This document shows, piece by piece, positions 50,742-63,706 of a stretch of DNA of 64,000 nucleotides; the first letter of the stretch is position 1, and each line of letters opens with the position of its first letter. Made by a program: the position numbers and the translations under genes. The notes under the pieces are model-generated. The model was not told the origin of the DNA. It made no database searches and saw nothing but the letters and a program-made list of their open reading frames with translations. The stretch is from Sabellastarte sp. h YS-2021 (taxonomy: Eukaryota > Annelida > Polychaeta > Sabellida > Sabellidae): contig OZ024929.1 in assembly GCA_964017235.1 (NCBI GenBank), positions 161,061,609 through 161,125,608 of the forward strand, given 5' to 3'.

Positions 50742-53700
50742 CTATATCAAGACATACAAAAGAAACATTAATTTATATTTATCAAGGTTAAATCTTAAAT
50801 CTATTAAGTGGTGAGTTCAATCTCCTCCCAATTGTAAGGTTATGTGTTAGGATCTTAGCCCCGACTAGGTTATTATAACATTTTGGGTCATAGTGTAGGA
50901 TATTAACCAGCTAGTATGCACTGTGATCATCCATTTTAATAGGGCTGTTCTGCTATACCGATCAACCTGACCGATTGGTAATCCTGAAAATTTGTCATTT
51001 GGGAAGTCGATCTATTTAATCAAAACATAAACCAAATGACAATGTTCAGAAATATAATCGGAGCATTTGAAAACTATCTGGGGCAGACACCTGACAGTTT
51101 TAGATTGGGAACCAATTAGAATGTTTGAGGGGCCCAATTATATGAAATGGATTAATATTACTGTAAACTGTTTTGTGTTTCTTTTCAGATCTTCACTTCA
51201 GAAATCCATCGCAAAGCTGTCTGAAATCTATCTTGACATTTGTAAAGCAATCTTTTCTATCTTAACTCAATCCTAACGATCGCATAGACCTTCTTTAATA
51301 ATTGTGGACCAATCAGATGGATTGGAAACCTTTTGTAAAATTTTGGGGAGTCTATCAGAAGATTTTTTGAACCAATCACTACAACACTTTGAAAGCTGTG
51401 GGGAAAGCATAGGAACCTATTGTAAATGTGCCCCTGGATTTGGGGAAAGCATCAGAACCTTTTGTAAATGTACTCCTGGATTGGGGGAAAGTATCGGAAC
51501 CTATTGTAAATGTATCCCTGGATTGAGGGTGATGGTTTTTCCAATCTAGAGGTAGGTTTATAATCGGATCAGCACAATGGAACATCCCTGTTACTTTATT
51601 ATTATAAGACCTATTTAACTGTTGTAAAAGCAACATCAAACTCAAGCAAATGAATAAATCTTGCCATAAGGGAACGTAGAGCACCATGGAGCATAAAAAG
51701 ACAAAAACAAACAAGAGAGACATAAGAAGTCAAACATGTACTAAGGTGTTGATATATATAACATGTAAATACTTTTTAGTATGTATTTTTGTAATGAGTA
51801 TACACTCATAAGAAAGTGGAAATATAATTTTTTAAAAGATCTATGGTCAAGTCACAGTAAGTGTGACTTTGACGTACAAGAATTAAATTAATATTCCTTT
51901 TATGTGTGAGTCATTGACAACAGAAGTTAAACACTGTTTGTGTGTTTGTGTACAGAAGTTTGGCTGCAATTGTGTTTATTTTGTTAATTGGTCTGTCCTA
52001 GATATAATGTAACTTGAATTTAAATGCTCAATATAAAAAATGTCATTTGTAACAACATTAAGGGGATACGGTGTGGTAGGGAGTAACACTCGCTTCCCAC
52101 CTTCTGGTTGCTGGTGTCCAGTACTTTTTATGGAAAATCTTAACCAATTGCTTTTTCCCATCTCTTTTAATCATTGGTCTACTACTATATTTAGAAAATT
52201 AGAATTAAAGTCAAATCAATCACCGAGAAAAAGATTTATATTCAATATACATACCAAAACGAACTCTGTGTGCTTTCATTTGTCCTATTTATTATTCCCA
52301 AATTGAAGGTAGTGCCATATGAAACTGTACTGATACATTACTTATCCCTCCAATGTTCTGTTTACATCATACAGCAATCTGACATCTCCATATAATATAA
52401 TTCTGTCATTTTACACATTCCTTGCTTCATCTTCTCAAAAGGAACCTGACATGTGGTTATTTTTCTTATAACATATTTTTTTTTGTTCTTCTTCTATTAA
52501 TGACCTGGTTTGTTTACTTTACCACCATATAATTTTGTTATCACAGACATCTTTATTGGGCTGTAGATATCCCACTGGAAGGACACACATTAAAGTAATA
52601 CACATTTGATTAGCCATTTATCTGGCTTCACAAAGAATTACATTCCTGTGGAGTAATGTTGGTGTCTCTTATCGGCAGCTATTTGTCAATTTGTGAACTG
52701 ACTTTAGCAAAATATCAATAGATCTCTATTAGCTAAAGAATGTGTGTTTTCTTGGCTGTTCACCAATATCAGCAAAGTATAATGAAACCAATGGAAAACA
52801 CTATAGCTAATTGGGTGTAAATTTATTACATGCTTAATGGATACTTGTAAATGTCAGAGAAATGAACAAGTTTATGTGGACTGGTGGACTTCAGTAACTC
52901 TGTAAAGGGTTGTATATTCAGGATTTTAGTCAATTGTTATTTATGAGAAGATAAATATCATTGGAACGGAGCTCATCGCAGACAGAATTGTTGGAAACAG
53001 CAATCTGCAGCAATCTTTGAATTAGACTTAAAATAAAAGATTAGTATAAAATAAAACGTGAGTTGTCATGCTATAGGGAATAAGGTTATGTTAAGTGTGC
53101 ACAACATAAAATATTCATTTGCAAGTGGACTAATAATCTGTGGCTTTGTTAGCTTTGTTCCACTGTGTAAATTATATATATATGGAAGTCCAATAAACTT
53201 GACAAATTTCTTCTTTGAAAAAAATTACCCGATAACATAACCTTTATGCAAATATTTTCAGAACAGAGTATGATAAAATTAATGATTAAAGTGAATGTAA
53301 TTGTAATTTCTTTCATTATCACCCCAAAGATAAAGTCACTGATATATTCATTAATCTAGGATTTTTTTTTATTTTTTTCGTTAATACAAGTTCATCCCAC
53401 AGTGTCAAGAACATTTGTTTTTGTTTAAATTAAAAATAATTCACTCCGAAATGTAGTTTAAATTCATTCCAGCGTAGTGCATAAGTGACATATAAAAGTT
53501 CAGAAAAATTAATTGGCCTCATCTGACACAAATTTGAATGTATCATTTAGTATTCTGGAAATAAACATTTCATAAGACAGAAAGTTCACCAGAATGGTGA
53601 ATCTACAATGCTACTATTCCATGACTTGATAACCTTGACAACTCTGCTATCCCATGCTGAACAATAATATAATGATATGACAGTGTTCCAAATTTTGACT

Positions 53701-56700
53701 TTTATGGTCTTGTTTTGGTTTCAACACATGGCATAAGGTCGAAATGTAGGCTAAATGTCCTATCCTACAGCCAGAGTCATATTGAGACAGGTCCATGGCA
53801 TGGCCACTTGTTGGAGACAACAGCTCTCAGAGAGTAGATAGCCTGTGAATAGATGCTGAACTGACTTTCAGGCCACCTAGCACCTTTTGCACAGTGTAGG
53901 GCATATAAATTGAGGTCAAGTGGAGCATGCTGGTGGAGTCAATCTTCTGTAATGTAAACCAGAGAGTTTTGATATTTATTTGGTACCATTTCGAATTTCA
54001 TTTCGCAATTTCATTTTTTTTAAGTTTGAAAACTGGGCCAGTTATTTTTCCACTGGGCCTTTTTGAAGTTACTGGCCCGGTTGGCCAGCAACTATTTTGT
54101 ATGAGTCCTGAACACTGACACTTAGTATAGGTTATATCACGATGGACAGTACATATCGTTGGTCTGGATTCTGCACTGTAAACTGCTGTGCATTGGTAAG
54201 CAATTACCAACTTCCCCACATAGGGTCGGGTCTAGGGTTTGAACTGCCTACCTCAGAAGTGTGAAGTGAGTGTGTTAATGTATTCTTTGTTACTTTGTTA
54301 CAAACTTATTCAGAGTTATCCATTTGAACAAATACCCTTCTAAAGTGATACTTGTTACAGGAACTATAGCAAAGTTACCTTGATTTACTGACTTCTGCTG
54401 CAATTGGTGAACTGGTAACACTTTTTATACTTTGTTTCAAAATAAGGGTTTATACCATGCACTTGAACGGAGAAGTTGGAATGGCGTATTGAGGTTAGAC
54501 GAAGGTGAAAGAAGTAGATAGGGACCCACAATTGTACAATGACATTATTCTATCTTGGCAGACCAAAAAAAAATTTCCTTGTACAAGTGTTACCACTGTC
54601 TCAAAAATAGGATAGCAGAGTGACCAATGAATTCACAAAATATGTCGGTACTGTCTGCCTAATTACAACATGAAGGAGAATGAGGAGGGAGATTTGGGGA
54701 AGAAGAAATTGGATTCATAGAGTTTGAGTTATAGAACATATATTGTGAAAAATCCCTGGAGTATAAATAAAGATCCTGGTCTGGATCCTCTTTGAGGAGC
54801 ATTGAAACACGTGAAAGCCCCACTTTGATCAGGTGTATAGTTCTCAAGTTATGCATGTGGACAAACAGAAAAACAGACACGATGACACTGCTTTTGTCAA
54901 ACATACAATGCACAAATAGCCAATGCTTGCTTTCAAAAGGATCTGGTATGCGAAATTTAATGTAGAGGTCTCTTATCTTGCTTATAAACTATAACACTGA
55001 ATTTTTTTCCAAGATTTAGTCTATGTTTTGGACAAATAAAAATTGGTTTTGTTAAAAGAAACTTGATTCATGTATTACATGTCACCAGGATAGAACCATG
55101 CATTAATTTCTGAACGGTTATAAGCATTATGCTGTTTCCTAGGTACATAAAGACAGAATAGCTTTGTTGATAAGATCTAACTTTCAGTACAAGGACCCTT
55201 GAATTGTCATATAATGAGTGCGATGACATGCTCTTGTGTCACGTTTTTTGAATACATTAGGCTAAGATGGCCTATCTGAATGACAGAATCACTTTTCAAA
55301 TGAAGTGAACAAAACACAGTTTTATGGAATGGTAGCTTTTGGCTGTCAATCTTAGCTTGATTATTGGTTAAGTTTAAAAAGGCCCTAGATTTGCATTTGT
55401 TCGAAACTTAATACACTGTTATACTGGATGTTCTTGATCAGAAGTGGTCTTTCAATTAATATTTTAGTTCAATTACTCTTGCTGATAACACAGATTGTAG
55501 CTTACATGAAAAAATCTGTATGTGACAAAAATTAATCCATATCCACTTATAAGATATATGTCATGGCACAGAAAGTCCAATCTGGTAGAATTAAATTTTG
55601 ACAGCAGCCACTTCCTACATGGGCTTTAGTTGAGCAATTAAAACCTATGCTTCTACAGCAGCATTTGTTTGTCACAACTGCCCAGTTGGTCTGAGTATGT
55701 AAGGCATGGAGTACTGTCATCTCATCCCTAGTTTCAACATCTAAATTGGAATATCTACCAAGTTTATTAGATTTCGGACCTCAGGACAATACCCAAATCT
55801 CTTAGATTGAACTTTCCAATTGGATTTTATTCTGATAGAATTTAAAATTCTACCAGATTGGACTTTCCACCATTACTTAAATGTGTGAATCAAAAACACC
55901 GCTGTTCCTCTGTCTTGACTAATCATAAGACTAATCACAACTAATCTTAGACTCGGGGATGCTACTAAAAGGGCAAGAACAAGACAAACCATGTGATAAC
56001 TTTGAGTGGAAAAATCAATAATATCAATGAAAAAACACCTTTACAACCTGTCCGTAACTGGTATGATTCATGAAGATCACTTTTAACATTTAAATGGGAT
56101 CACCTTTTTTGCAGTTATCAGGGCACTCCTAATGTTCTCTTGGGCAAAAATCACTTGAATACATTTTTTTTTGCAGAAAAATGAAAAAGATAGTGATCAG
56201 TGGTCATACCATGAAGGTAAGCCCAAATCCCACCCTAAAAAGCAAACTTATTTGCAAATTAAATATTTTACAAACATTATGTTTTCAGAACAATGTTTTA
56301 AGCTTGAGTTCTCTATCAGGCAAGGCACACTTTTCTAGGGATTGCTTTCTTTTTTTTTTTTTTTTAATTTTCTGTCTCCAGACTGTCATGAATTGTGCAC
56401 TACTCACATTTCTGATTCTTCGCTGCATGTGTATGTAGACCGGAAAAAATTTCAGGCTTGTTATTACAGATTTTAAAAAATCATGTAATTTATGATTGAC
56501 ATGATATCCAACAAATGTTTGTCATCGGCAAAAATCAGGTTTAAACTGGACTATGCAAAATTTCAGGAACACTTATGACGCCTAGTTTGGGGAATTTCTT
56601 GAGTGATGTGTATCTATAAGGTTTAAGTCAACTATAACTCTGTTTTCATGTGATACTCTTGTCAGGAATACTCTTGTCGGAATTTGTTTTCTGGCTTCAA

Positions 56701-58203
56701 GTGGCTCATCCATATCATACGTTGTGAGTAAATAAACCTGAGAGGAATGGGCATAAATAGCTCAACGAAAAGGCAACTGAGTATTTTGGCTTGGCATCAA
56801 AATACATTAAAACTGGCACACCTCTCTTCATGGGTGTCTGATTAGGAAACATGTGTTCTGTTGTTTCAACTATAGTTAAATGTCATGACTGTTCAGGAGC
56901 TTTAGAAATATATTATAAGTGCAACAACCCCAATTTTAGTTTGCAGCGATGTATTAGATCTACATGCAAACCTTTCAAGCTATGTTTTTCATTATGTTAT
57001 CATAACTTTAAATTGTGAACAAAATATGGACAAGGTTACATCTAGGTCACACTCGTCTGTGGTGGGGTCACATTGTGCACACAAATAGTCATGTGTTGAT
57101 TGTCAACTGATTGATTGATTGATTGATTGATTGATGTGTACTTTTAATTGTGGATGTTGTACAATACACTTCGTGTCTTTTTAAAATGCATTCGTCCCGA
57201 TTCTGGAAGGTTGTGTTTCACAGCTTCAAACAAGATTTGTGCTTTGGACTCCTTTTTGAAAAGTTTGAAAAATGCCTCATGATCTGTCACAAACTCTATT
57301 AAACTCTGAAAGTAGGAGGGGTGAAGGGTCAGGCATGCTAGCTATAAGTGTATTTGGGTCTTGACTGTGTACTTCAAAGATTCAAGGTCTCTGTTCAGGG
57401 CAGTAAGGACAAGATTACCTAGAGATAGTCGAATACGTACAGAAACAATCACACAGAGATGTGTAACTTAGGCATTACCTACTATTGCTTACATTCTTGT
57501 CCGATTTGGTGACCTATTTCAACTAGAGACATACTAAAGATAAATCTGTGTTTTGGAGAAATGTGACAGCCCAATCAAGGCTTAGTTTTAATTGAAGTCA
57601 TTTTTTTCATTTTTTTTTCAAATTTACTTTAGGTTTTGCTCTCACCCACTGTGTTTGATCAAAATAAATCTATATTTCCAAAAACAGAGAGTTAAGGAGG
57701 AGTTAATAAAGGCTGACATGGTATGGTAAACATTCAAATCGACCAGTGTTTACTGATTATTTAGCATGAGTTCCATCTTTAAGTGATTTATTTACTCAGG
57801 CATTAAAGTCACTTCAAAGAAAAGTAACCTTGCTATCCACATTCTGATTTTGAGGCCAACCTTATCCAGTGTTCACTTATATATTTTATTGATTATTTTA
57901 ATTTACTTATATTTTATGTTTATAAGGCTTAACCTACAAATAAACATTGCAATATTGAATTTCAACATAGGTACAGAGGACAAATGGTGTACCACCATAT
58001 TAAAGCAAATGAAACAAGACTGAACACATGAAATAGTTATAGTTCAAAAAGCCTTGGTATAACTAACAAAAACTAAGAATACAGCTGCAATCAATGATAT
58101 ATTATGCAGATTCACTGGAATTACTCAGATTTAACATTTCAAGTAATGCATAAATCCTAGGCTAGTGTTTTAAATGCATCTTACCTGTGTGTGGCAGAGA
58201 CAT
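49606..58203 (-). CDS. Small heat-shock protein with two alpha-crystallin domains, two exons
   Basis: The CDS is complement(join(49606..50741, 58185..58203)), 384 residues. Exon 1 supplies MSLPHT plus one base; donor G|GTAAG, acceptor ATATAG|GT, phase 1, restoring a Gly codon. Residues 1-150 are Ser/Pro/Arg-rich, with clustered SP sites typical of phosphorylated disordered regions. Alpha-crystallin domain 1 is about 160-237 ('LLKMEFDTEDYSPENITVKI', 'FCRKIKLPSDVNSRLLKC'). Domain 2 is about 277-355 ('VFQPDDVTVKVKGDNKVIV', 'YREFALPDRIQPKTLKAGF', then 'KDGILKISA'). Single-domain sHSPs are about 150-230 residues. Tandem-domain forms occur in flatworms and other lophotrochozoans (p40 egg-antigen-like). 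An ATP-independent holdase chaperone role is inferred. Confidence 0.8.
51400..51531. repeat. 42-bp minisatellite, 3 copies
   Basis: 'ggggaaagcatNNgaaccta' units start at 51400, 51442 and 51484, each containing 'tgtaaatgt' and 'cctggatt'. Because 42 is a multiple of three, both strands show false repetitive ORFs (a Cys/Gly-rich pattern on the + strand). Confidence 0.8.
52060..52150 (+). repeat. Possible diverged SINE head
   Basis: 'ggtgtggtagggagtaacactcgcttcccacc' resembles the A-box region of the SINE at 26.3 kb ('ggtggcagagtggtaacactctcgcctcccacc'). No clear B box follows. Confidence 0.35.
54118..54280 (-). mobile_element. Diverged tRNA-derived SINE
   Basis: The reverse complement contains a B-box-like 'cagttcaaaccctag', then 'gaagttggtaattgcttacc', 'cagtttacagtgcagaatcc' and 'gtactgtccatcgtgatata', in the same order as the 26.3-kb SINE but with many substitutions. 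The 3' tail is missing. Confidence 0.65.
57106..57136. repeat. (GATT)n microsatellite
   Basis: Uninterrupted 'gattgattgattgattgatt' run. Confidence 0.85.
58185..58203 (-). CDS. First coding exon of the tandem-ACD sHSP gene (19 nt)
   Basis: Reads ATGTCTCTGCCACACACAG followed by GTAAG. Six codons plus one base; phase fits the distant exon at 50741. Chance occurrence of an ATG-led micro-exon with a good donor and the right phase is possible over several kilobases, so this is well supported but not proven. A 5' UTR presumably lies above 58203. Confidence 0.62.
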
Positions 58204-60540
58204 AGTGGTGAATAACACAGTGTAGATTGACCTTAAGTCTTTCCCAGTCAGCTCTGTTGCACTGTGAAGTATGCTTCAATGCCAAATCACATTAGTCTGG
58301 AGTGTCACTCATGGGGGATTTAATCCAATTATCTCCGGAATATACAGCCACTTAATCTGGTTAGATGATGAGACAATCGGCTGGATTTTCCCTCTATATT
58401 ATTCAGTCATGACATTCCCCTTTCTTTTTTTACTATTTTGTTTTTCTAAATTTAGCAGCCAACTCAAGCTTCTATCATATAAGCTTGTTACGTTATTCCA
58501 ACCAAAATCCATATGGTTTAATTGTTTATTATCACAATACAGCACAGTAAACAATTTTTAAATTATATTACACTTATGATTCTTTTTGTCTATGGTACCT
58601 ATGTGTGGTTTGCTGCAAGCCTGGCTTTAGTTTGGCATATGGAACTATTTAAATGAAAAAAACTGGTAGAGCATTGCAGAACTACACATGCATACTACTT
58701 CAGTTTAGAACTAGGTACCCTTGATTTATTATTAATCAGATAAAGAATGTATACATTCTATATAGCCAATTTGGCCTGATGGAAATCTTTGTGTATTTGA
58801 ATGGACTTTGACTGGCACAACAAACAAAGGTATATCCGGATCGATTTCTTGGTGGCCTTATGTCAACAACATTAATTTGTATAAATCATATGTGGTAGTA
58901 GTGCTAGTGTTTTTAAGTGTGTGGAGTTTTGTTGTTGAAATCTAACCTTAAATGTACGTGAAGGTGTTGTTCAAAATAACATTTTGGAGTTCATATTTAT
59001 TAGGGATACAAGCCTTTTAATATCTATTTATATTTGAACTCTCTATCTATTGTAATGGATTTTCAAAAGCATGACATGAATTGGAAATGATTTAATATAA
59101 AGTCCATGTGTGAGTCAAAATAAAAACTAGATTCACTGTTCATGTGCCTGCATAAATATTCCATATTAGTAATGGCACTAATTGACTACAATTATACACA
59201 CAAAGGAGAATCATTTACACTTTTAATCTATTCTTATTAACTTAATGATATTGGAGGATCCTAATAATTTTTTTATTTTAAAAATATTCTGTTAGTTATA
59301 CCAATTCCTGTTCAAATACTTGTAATTAAGGTGCATATGTAGGTTTAAATAAACATAAGATCCTCCAATGACTTGTTGTATAGTTCTGCCCAAACAGACA
59401 TTAAATCCGGATCCCAGCCATGTGTCTGAGTACTATGTAACATGTCCCTTTTAGATCACAGTGTAAAATATCAATTCTAGTGTAATGCAGCGTTTAGTCT
59501 GACCTGAGTTAGAGGACAACTAGAATACCTTTTATGTTTAAATACAGTGTCAGAAATCCTAATTGTGTCACTATTTACTGATACATAAGATCACATACCA
59601 CAATTTAAAATAATAAAAAGTATACAGATTTGGTAAATTTGATAGTATTTTATAAAAAAAAGACCCCCCCCCCCCCCCCCCCGATTGCATTTGTTCCAAC
59701 GGATCAGTGAGACCAGCCCAGTACAAATATACCTTTAAATAATATTATGGTAATTTTGGAAATGTTCCTTGACCAAGATAGAAAATTGCAAATGACAAGT
59801 AATGCTTGTTGATACTTGCCAGTGATCTCAAAATAAGTTAAAATGAAATATTTGATTTGCCCTTTCATTCTGAGCATAATAATAATAAGCGCATCTGTGT
59901 TAAAGCATGTTAAAGGTTTGGTTATAATGGAAGTAACTTGCTTGGCGGAAAAGTATTACTTTTCCCACTTGAAACTTTAAACATCTAAATATTTCTTAAA
60001 TATGATTATGATAATTTGATTTGAGTTTGATTCTTTTGATAGTGGGTTGTCTATGAGTTTATTTCTTATAAATATTCCCCTTCACGTCGCATTGTTTAAT
60101 TAATCACACAGGGGAAGCTTCCTATGTTGAAAAGTAATAAACATTTAAGTGATCTTATTGTGGAACATAAATATGAATGGGCATATCAGAATTATACATT
60201 TTTATGGTGCAAATCAACCTCAATAAGCATAATCAATGATCTCTACTATACATCCCAGTTTGTGACAACAAATTACCATATATTCAGCCAGAGAACAGTT
60301 GGCATAATTCTACACATTATAATCTCTCATGAACAGATTAGTTTTTAATCCACTATTGAACTATTGAAGTATATTTTGACTCCTTATGTTGTATGACATT
60401 TTCTCTTCCATATCATTAGGTCCACAAACACTTAGTCATCGACTGGCATGAGTTTTCTTGACAGTAAGTGGAACTTCCAGTATTAAATCATATTTACTGG
60501 AACATAGCACTCTCTTTTGCAGTCCCTTTTCTTTATGGGG
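58204..60540. other. Intergenic, upstream of the sHSP gene
   Basis: Presumed promoter side of the - strand sHSP gene, immediately above 58203. No heat-shock element array (nGAAn inverted repeats) was obvious. A C-run lies at about 59665-59682. The 96-codon ORF at 58271-58561 has no known motif. Confidence 0.4.
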
Positions 60541-60559
60541 TTTTCATAGGCACAAGGAC

Positions 60560-61460
60560 ACCAGTCCCCACCCAAAAGACAGTTAAAGATAAAAGGAGGG
60601 CACTCGTTTATTAATACACATGCTATGTAATATATGTAGTGTTTAAATGTAATAAAACTAATACTAAAATTATTTACAACTCAATATGGATGTATATAAG
60701 TATGATCATTGGCATATACATGTATATATTAAATTATTAATTCAATCAATGATATGCATTAATGATGACAATTAAGCAGTAAATTAATAAATAAGAGTCC
60801 ATTGTTCATAGTTAACAACTGTATGGATATTAAAGCTTCACATATAGTAATTAATAAAGTTACAGATAAAATACATACTAAGGGTGATCTTAACTGAGGC
60901 AGCTAATCCAATGATATAGTGACAAGTGCTGCCATAAACTACCAAAATATAGCAGAGAATTACCTAGTAAATTTCAGAGCCACTATCAAGCTAAGGTCAC
61001 CTAAAGTTTACAGACAGCAATATTTATAAGCACAGTGCATAAAGAAGAGCCTCCACATAAGTAAGAAAATACAGGGAAGGGAGGGGGGATTTGAAAAATC
61101 ATGCCTTCCGTTCACTTGACAAAATCAAAATGATTTAAAAATACATGAAGAGATTTCACAACAATTTGCTAGCTAATACCTTTAAGTTATTTACAGGAAA
61201 CCGCGAGCAACCAGGTTCCTAGAAAGTCATACAGGGGTCAAAGTTCACGACCAGGGAGAAACACTTAAATCAACAAATGAAAACCCTCCAGGACTAAAAA
61301 CTTATAGTATAACCAAGGGGGACCAGAATTGAGGTCAAATGTCAGACCTAATTGTACATTAGCTAAATTAGACTGGTACCCTACACTGTGACCCCAAGCT
61401 TTTGGGAAGGACTAACACTTGGGTTGCCTAAACATCCCCCAGCCGACTTATTTTTGCAGA
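60560..61460 (-). repeat. Possible LTR-like or other insertion, unassigned
   Basis: On the - strand this ends with AATAAACGAGTGCCCTCC-type sequence near 60600 (a polyA signal followed by a short GC-richer end). That resembles the layout of the LTR-like insert at 62.29-62.99 kb. The borders are not clear and there is no coding. Confidence 0.25.
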
Positions 61461-62035
61461 CATTTGTCGACTAGATCAACCCTTACAACTCTATTCTGTC
61501 TCTGATAGGTAGTCGTTTTAACTTTGTCATATACTTTGTTATATTCTTTGAAACTGTTAAACTTTTTCTGCTTCAGTTCTATTCTGGCCACCAATGTTTT
61601 GGACTTCCTGCATATTAAATATGATCCAGCTAAGATTACATAATCGATGTGTGAGATGACTCAACCTGGTACAAGTGTTTTGCATATTTCTCTGAAAAGC
61701 AATGGCCTCATAAGTTCAATTCTTTGCATGTTTAACAATGCAACGCGACACTTTCTTGCAATGTGGAACTTCATGGAAAGAATCTCATCATGTTGGAGAC
61801 CAGAATATTTTGTGAGCTATTTCTCCTGCAACATTGATGAAATTGATCTCACATTTTTGAAGTCACTTTGTGATGTAAAACATTTTATCAAAGCATTGTC
61901 TTCTGGGGAACTATTCCTTTCGAGTGACTGGCATATGCAAATACAACACTGGTGCAACAGATTAAATCTAGGGACAGAGAAATACAGTTCTTTTGGTGAG
62001 GAATGTTGACACCTTATATCAACTTACTATTATCT
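61461..62035. other. Unassigned region with a 120-codon + strand ORF
   Basis: The ORF at 61647-62009 ends in a segment ('SSDWHMQIQHWCNRLNL') faintly like a LINE RT segment. The neighbouring LINE, however, is on the opposite strand. I cannot assign it. Confidence 0.3.
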
Positions 62036-62039
62036 AGGT

Positions 62040-63245
62040 CTGATGTAGTTATTGAACTAGAGTAACAAACTGCTAGAAGTTCCAAATTTTACCTTTTAAA
62101 CATCCAGTGGTATATTGTGATCTACAGTATCGAAAGCTTCACTAAAATCAATCGCAGACACAACTTCTATATTTTGAATTTCTATTGCCGAGTATGTCAT
62201 TGAATGATCTAGTAACATCTGTTTCACAAACTGTAGTTTGTCTTATCTACTGAATGGTAAACTGGCATCAAGCCAAGAAGTAAATGCAAGTTGGGAATAA
62301 AAATTATTTATTAATACACACCAACTATATACAATTACAATTACACTAAAACTAACATTATTAACCATTACTAGTTACTACACGTGTTATATTATCCACA
62401 CTAAAACTACTAAAACTTACTAAAACGATACTATTTTAAGATAACTGTTAATGCAATTTAGTACACATTACTGTAAAGTTATAGTACAGAACACTTGATA
62501 CTACATACACTAAATAATTTTTGTGACCCTTTGCTATTGCAATTGCATTACTAGCCCCATGGGCAAAGGGTGTATTTCTTTATGTGGTACAATGACCAAA
62601 GCCCTTGTTTAGGGTGGAACCACGATATTACTATGTTCAACTGTTGTATAATAACACTGTGTATACGTGGTATAAGTGGAAGGTGGTAGGACTACTGCAT
62701 TTAACAAAGGCCTAAAACCCATAGAGGGGGACAAAGGATGTGGAACCCTTTTAATGGGAATGGGTGGGTGGGGAACTAAAACATGTCCATCCTCCATGAA
62801 ATCAAATTGCAAACAATTTACCCGCCAATATTGGTCACATGGGTGGACCCCAACTTGCAATTAGGTCACTTAAGGGGAGGTTAACTTTAAGGTGGTTGCA
62901 AACAACTCCCTGGCTTGAGCCGCATAGCCCCTTTGAGGCCATGCTAACATAATAAACCGGCTTCACAGTGAGCACTGAGCTGTTGTAACATACCTTTTTT
63001 CAATTACCTTTGAAATAAAGTTTATATTGTTCACCAGTCTGTCGTTGTTTGGTACTAGGTCAGTGTCAGCTTTCTTTAAAAAGGGTCTTAAAGTGGCAAT
63101 TTTTCAAGCACTGGTGAGTGGTCCATTTTTCAGTGTAACATTTACTATCTCTGTTACTACTGATAATATGTCATTAAAGCCATCTTTCATTAATTTGGTG
63201 GGAGAGCTGTAAATTTTGCATAACTTTGTGGCCATTGAGCAGATA
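62040..63245 (-). pseudogene. CR1/Jockey-like LINE RT remnant, interrupted
   Basis: Read on the - strand, 63215-63010 gives 'NVTLKNGPLTSACKIATLRP' and 'FLKKADTDLVPNNDRLVN', ending 'FISKVIEK': the start of a LINE RT domain. After an insertion (62.29-62.99 kb), 62280-62090 resumes with 'SAIDFSEAFDTVDHNIPLDV', the RT motif with the first catalytic Asp. Stops and frameshifts show it is dead, and the palm FADD segment is not found. Confidence 0.7.
62286..62992 (-). mobile_element. LTR-like insertion in the LINE, about 0.7 kb
   Basis: It separates two adjacent RT segments, so it is an insertion. On the - strand it starts 'tgttacaacagctcagtgc' and ends 'aataaataatttttattcccaacttgca', a TG...CA layout with a polyA signal near the 3' end, as in an LTR. 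No target-site duplication was evident. The short ORFs on both strands near 62610-62864 look like by-products. Confidence 0.4.
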
Positions 63246-63552
63246 ATCTTTATAACTACATCCTTAGTTCTTTAAAACAATCAAGCAAGGGAAAGCTATC
63301 ATGGCTAAGTGGAGTGTATGTTGTTTGGTCTTTGTAAACTATCCCGTCTCATCAATATTTCATCAGTTAAGTAAATACAATGACAAGGTGAGTAAATATA
63401 AAAAGAGCATTGGCCAACATTTGTTTTCAGTAGGTTAAGACCAGATCTATTTTATTTAAAATTCAGTAACCAAATGGACTGGCCATACTTTATCTTTTCA
63501 GTCTGGTTGCTGTTTCATTGTGACACCTTTCAAAACCAGAACATCGTGTCAA

Positions 63553-63706
63553 AATTGGGGTTTTATGTCCCGTTGAACAGTAAGAGTCACATTGCGACAG
63601 TCCCTCAGTTTTAATGTTTATGGGAGTTGAACCCATAAAAGTGACAGTCTATTGTGATCAGATGTAAATTTTCTAACCACTGGGCCACTGAGGACCTCAC
63701 CAAAAT
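63553..63706 (-). mobile_element. tRNA-derived SINE, second family
   Basis: The reverse complement starts 'gaggtcctcagtggcccagtggttag' (A-box-like), then 'gggttcaactcccata' (B-box-like). It ends 'caacgggacataaaacccca', a tail similar to the 26.3-kb SINE ('agacgtaaaacccca') although the body differs. Shared tails suggest mobilisation by the same LINE. Confidence 0.7.

Larger units (their letters stand above)
50742..58184 (-). other. Intron 1 of the sHSP gene (7.4 kb)
   Basis: Contains a 42-bp minisatellite (51400-51531), a SINE-like stretch near 52065, a diverged SINE (54118-54280), a 'gattgattgatt' microsatellite near 57110 and otherwise unassigned AT-rich DNA. No coding exon could be recognised. 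Confidence 0.5.

Noticed and set aside
51304-51723. Cys/Gly-rich repeat ORF (+) and its antisense partner
   Set aside because: Produced by three 42-bp tandem units; frame openness is a by-product of the period.
61647-62009. 120-codon + strand ORF as a gene
   Set aside because: No recognisable domain; sits between LINE and LTR-like fragments. Only a weak RT-like phrase at its end.
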